From Candidatus Sumerlaeota bacterium (GTDB lineage: Bacteria; Sumerlaeota; Sumerlaeia; UBA8349), in NCBI GenBank assembly GCA_016931035.1, contig JAFGFN010000147.1, forward strand, positions 1-33,021: 33,021 bases of DNA. Direction: 5' to 3'. Position 1 is the first letter of the stretch. Each line of letters opens with the position of its first letter. Below, one piece after another: positions 32,935-33,021 of the stretch. The position numbers and the translations under genes were made by a program. Below the pieces are notes generated by a model, which worked only from the letters and a program-made list of their open reading frames with translations, had not been told where the DNA came from and made no database searches.

Positions 32935-33019
32935 GGGCGCATCTTGACTGAGCACCGAGAATTGAGGGAGACTGAGTCCGGAAGTTGGGTAGTAGGGGTT
33001 CGATTCCATAGCAAGCGAG
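32935..33019. repeat. Right copy of the 85-bp terminal inverted repeat
   Basis: Exact reverse complement of bases 1-85; two extra bases (GC) follow to the window end. The 61 bases between element C and this repeat show no gene or site I can support. The stretch from 32518 to the end is therefore non-coding: leuD leader and promoter, direct repeat, element C and this terminal repeat. Confidence 0.9.
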
Positions 33020-33021
33020 GC

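Noticed and set aside
32990-33019. tRNA or tmRNA 3' end at the terminal repeat (GGTTCGATTCC)
   Set aside because: The T-stem would have two mismatches, and no matching acceptor strand or other arms occur upstream within 90 bases.

Overview
The window is a GC-rich stretch of chromosome from an uncultured, Gram-negative-type bacterium. It carries housekeeping genes (ATP synthase beta and epsilon, an isopropylmalate dehydratase small subunit), a bacterial alpha-2-macroglobulin (normally an envelope protein of diderm bacteria), a GldA/F/G-DUF4340 transporter cassette, large TPR-bearing membrane proteins and a GH57 branching enzyme. Such a mix is common in Planctomycetota and other deep-branching diderm candidate phyla. 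I cannot place it more precisely from sequence alone. I see no rRNA, tRNA, CRISPR, transposase or phage gene.

Layout, plus strand (1-19579): a hybrid sensor kinase with its own promoter and a long leader; atpD and a short atpC split off from the rest of the ATP synthase genes; then, after a repeat-bearing gap, a tightly overlapping four-gene ABC cassette (ATPase, permease, GldG-like protein, DUF4340 protein). A promoter at 11098-11126 then starts a surface-glycan run: a small DUF4911-like protein, an O-antigen ligase-like protein, a GT39-type glycosyltransferase, a GT4 glycosyltransferase and another polytopic protein. Three of these polytopic proteins end in TPR repeats.

Minus strand (19580-30120): a SpoIIAA/STAS-like protein, acylphosphatase, a short protein resembling a methyltransferase C-terminus, a two-helix membrane protein, a VapBC toxin-antitoxin pair with a palindromic operator over the vapB start, a GH57 alpha-glucan branching enzyme, and a 2103-residue alpha-2-macroglobulin with a CTEQ thioester. 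The last two genes are separated by a clear intrinsic terminator, and both have ECF-sigma-like promoter candidates with identical 16-nt spacing. Divergent from the macroglobulin, a near-consensus sigma-70 promoter drives a LamG-like protein without a signal peptide. leuD closes the window, convergent with it.

The most unusual content is not coding. Two composite elements (21833-22014 and 32699-32873) share one design: two 40-nt units in inverted orientation, each a hairpin with a TTYAY loop plus a 19-nt conserved tail, surrounding a perfect 27-29 bp palindrome whose sequence differs between copies. The unit stems show compensatory base changes. A simpler relative lies at 5265-5359. The window also begins and ends with an 85-bp perfect inverted repeat, most simply a dispersed genomic repeat at which the assembly broke.
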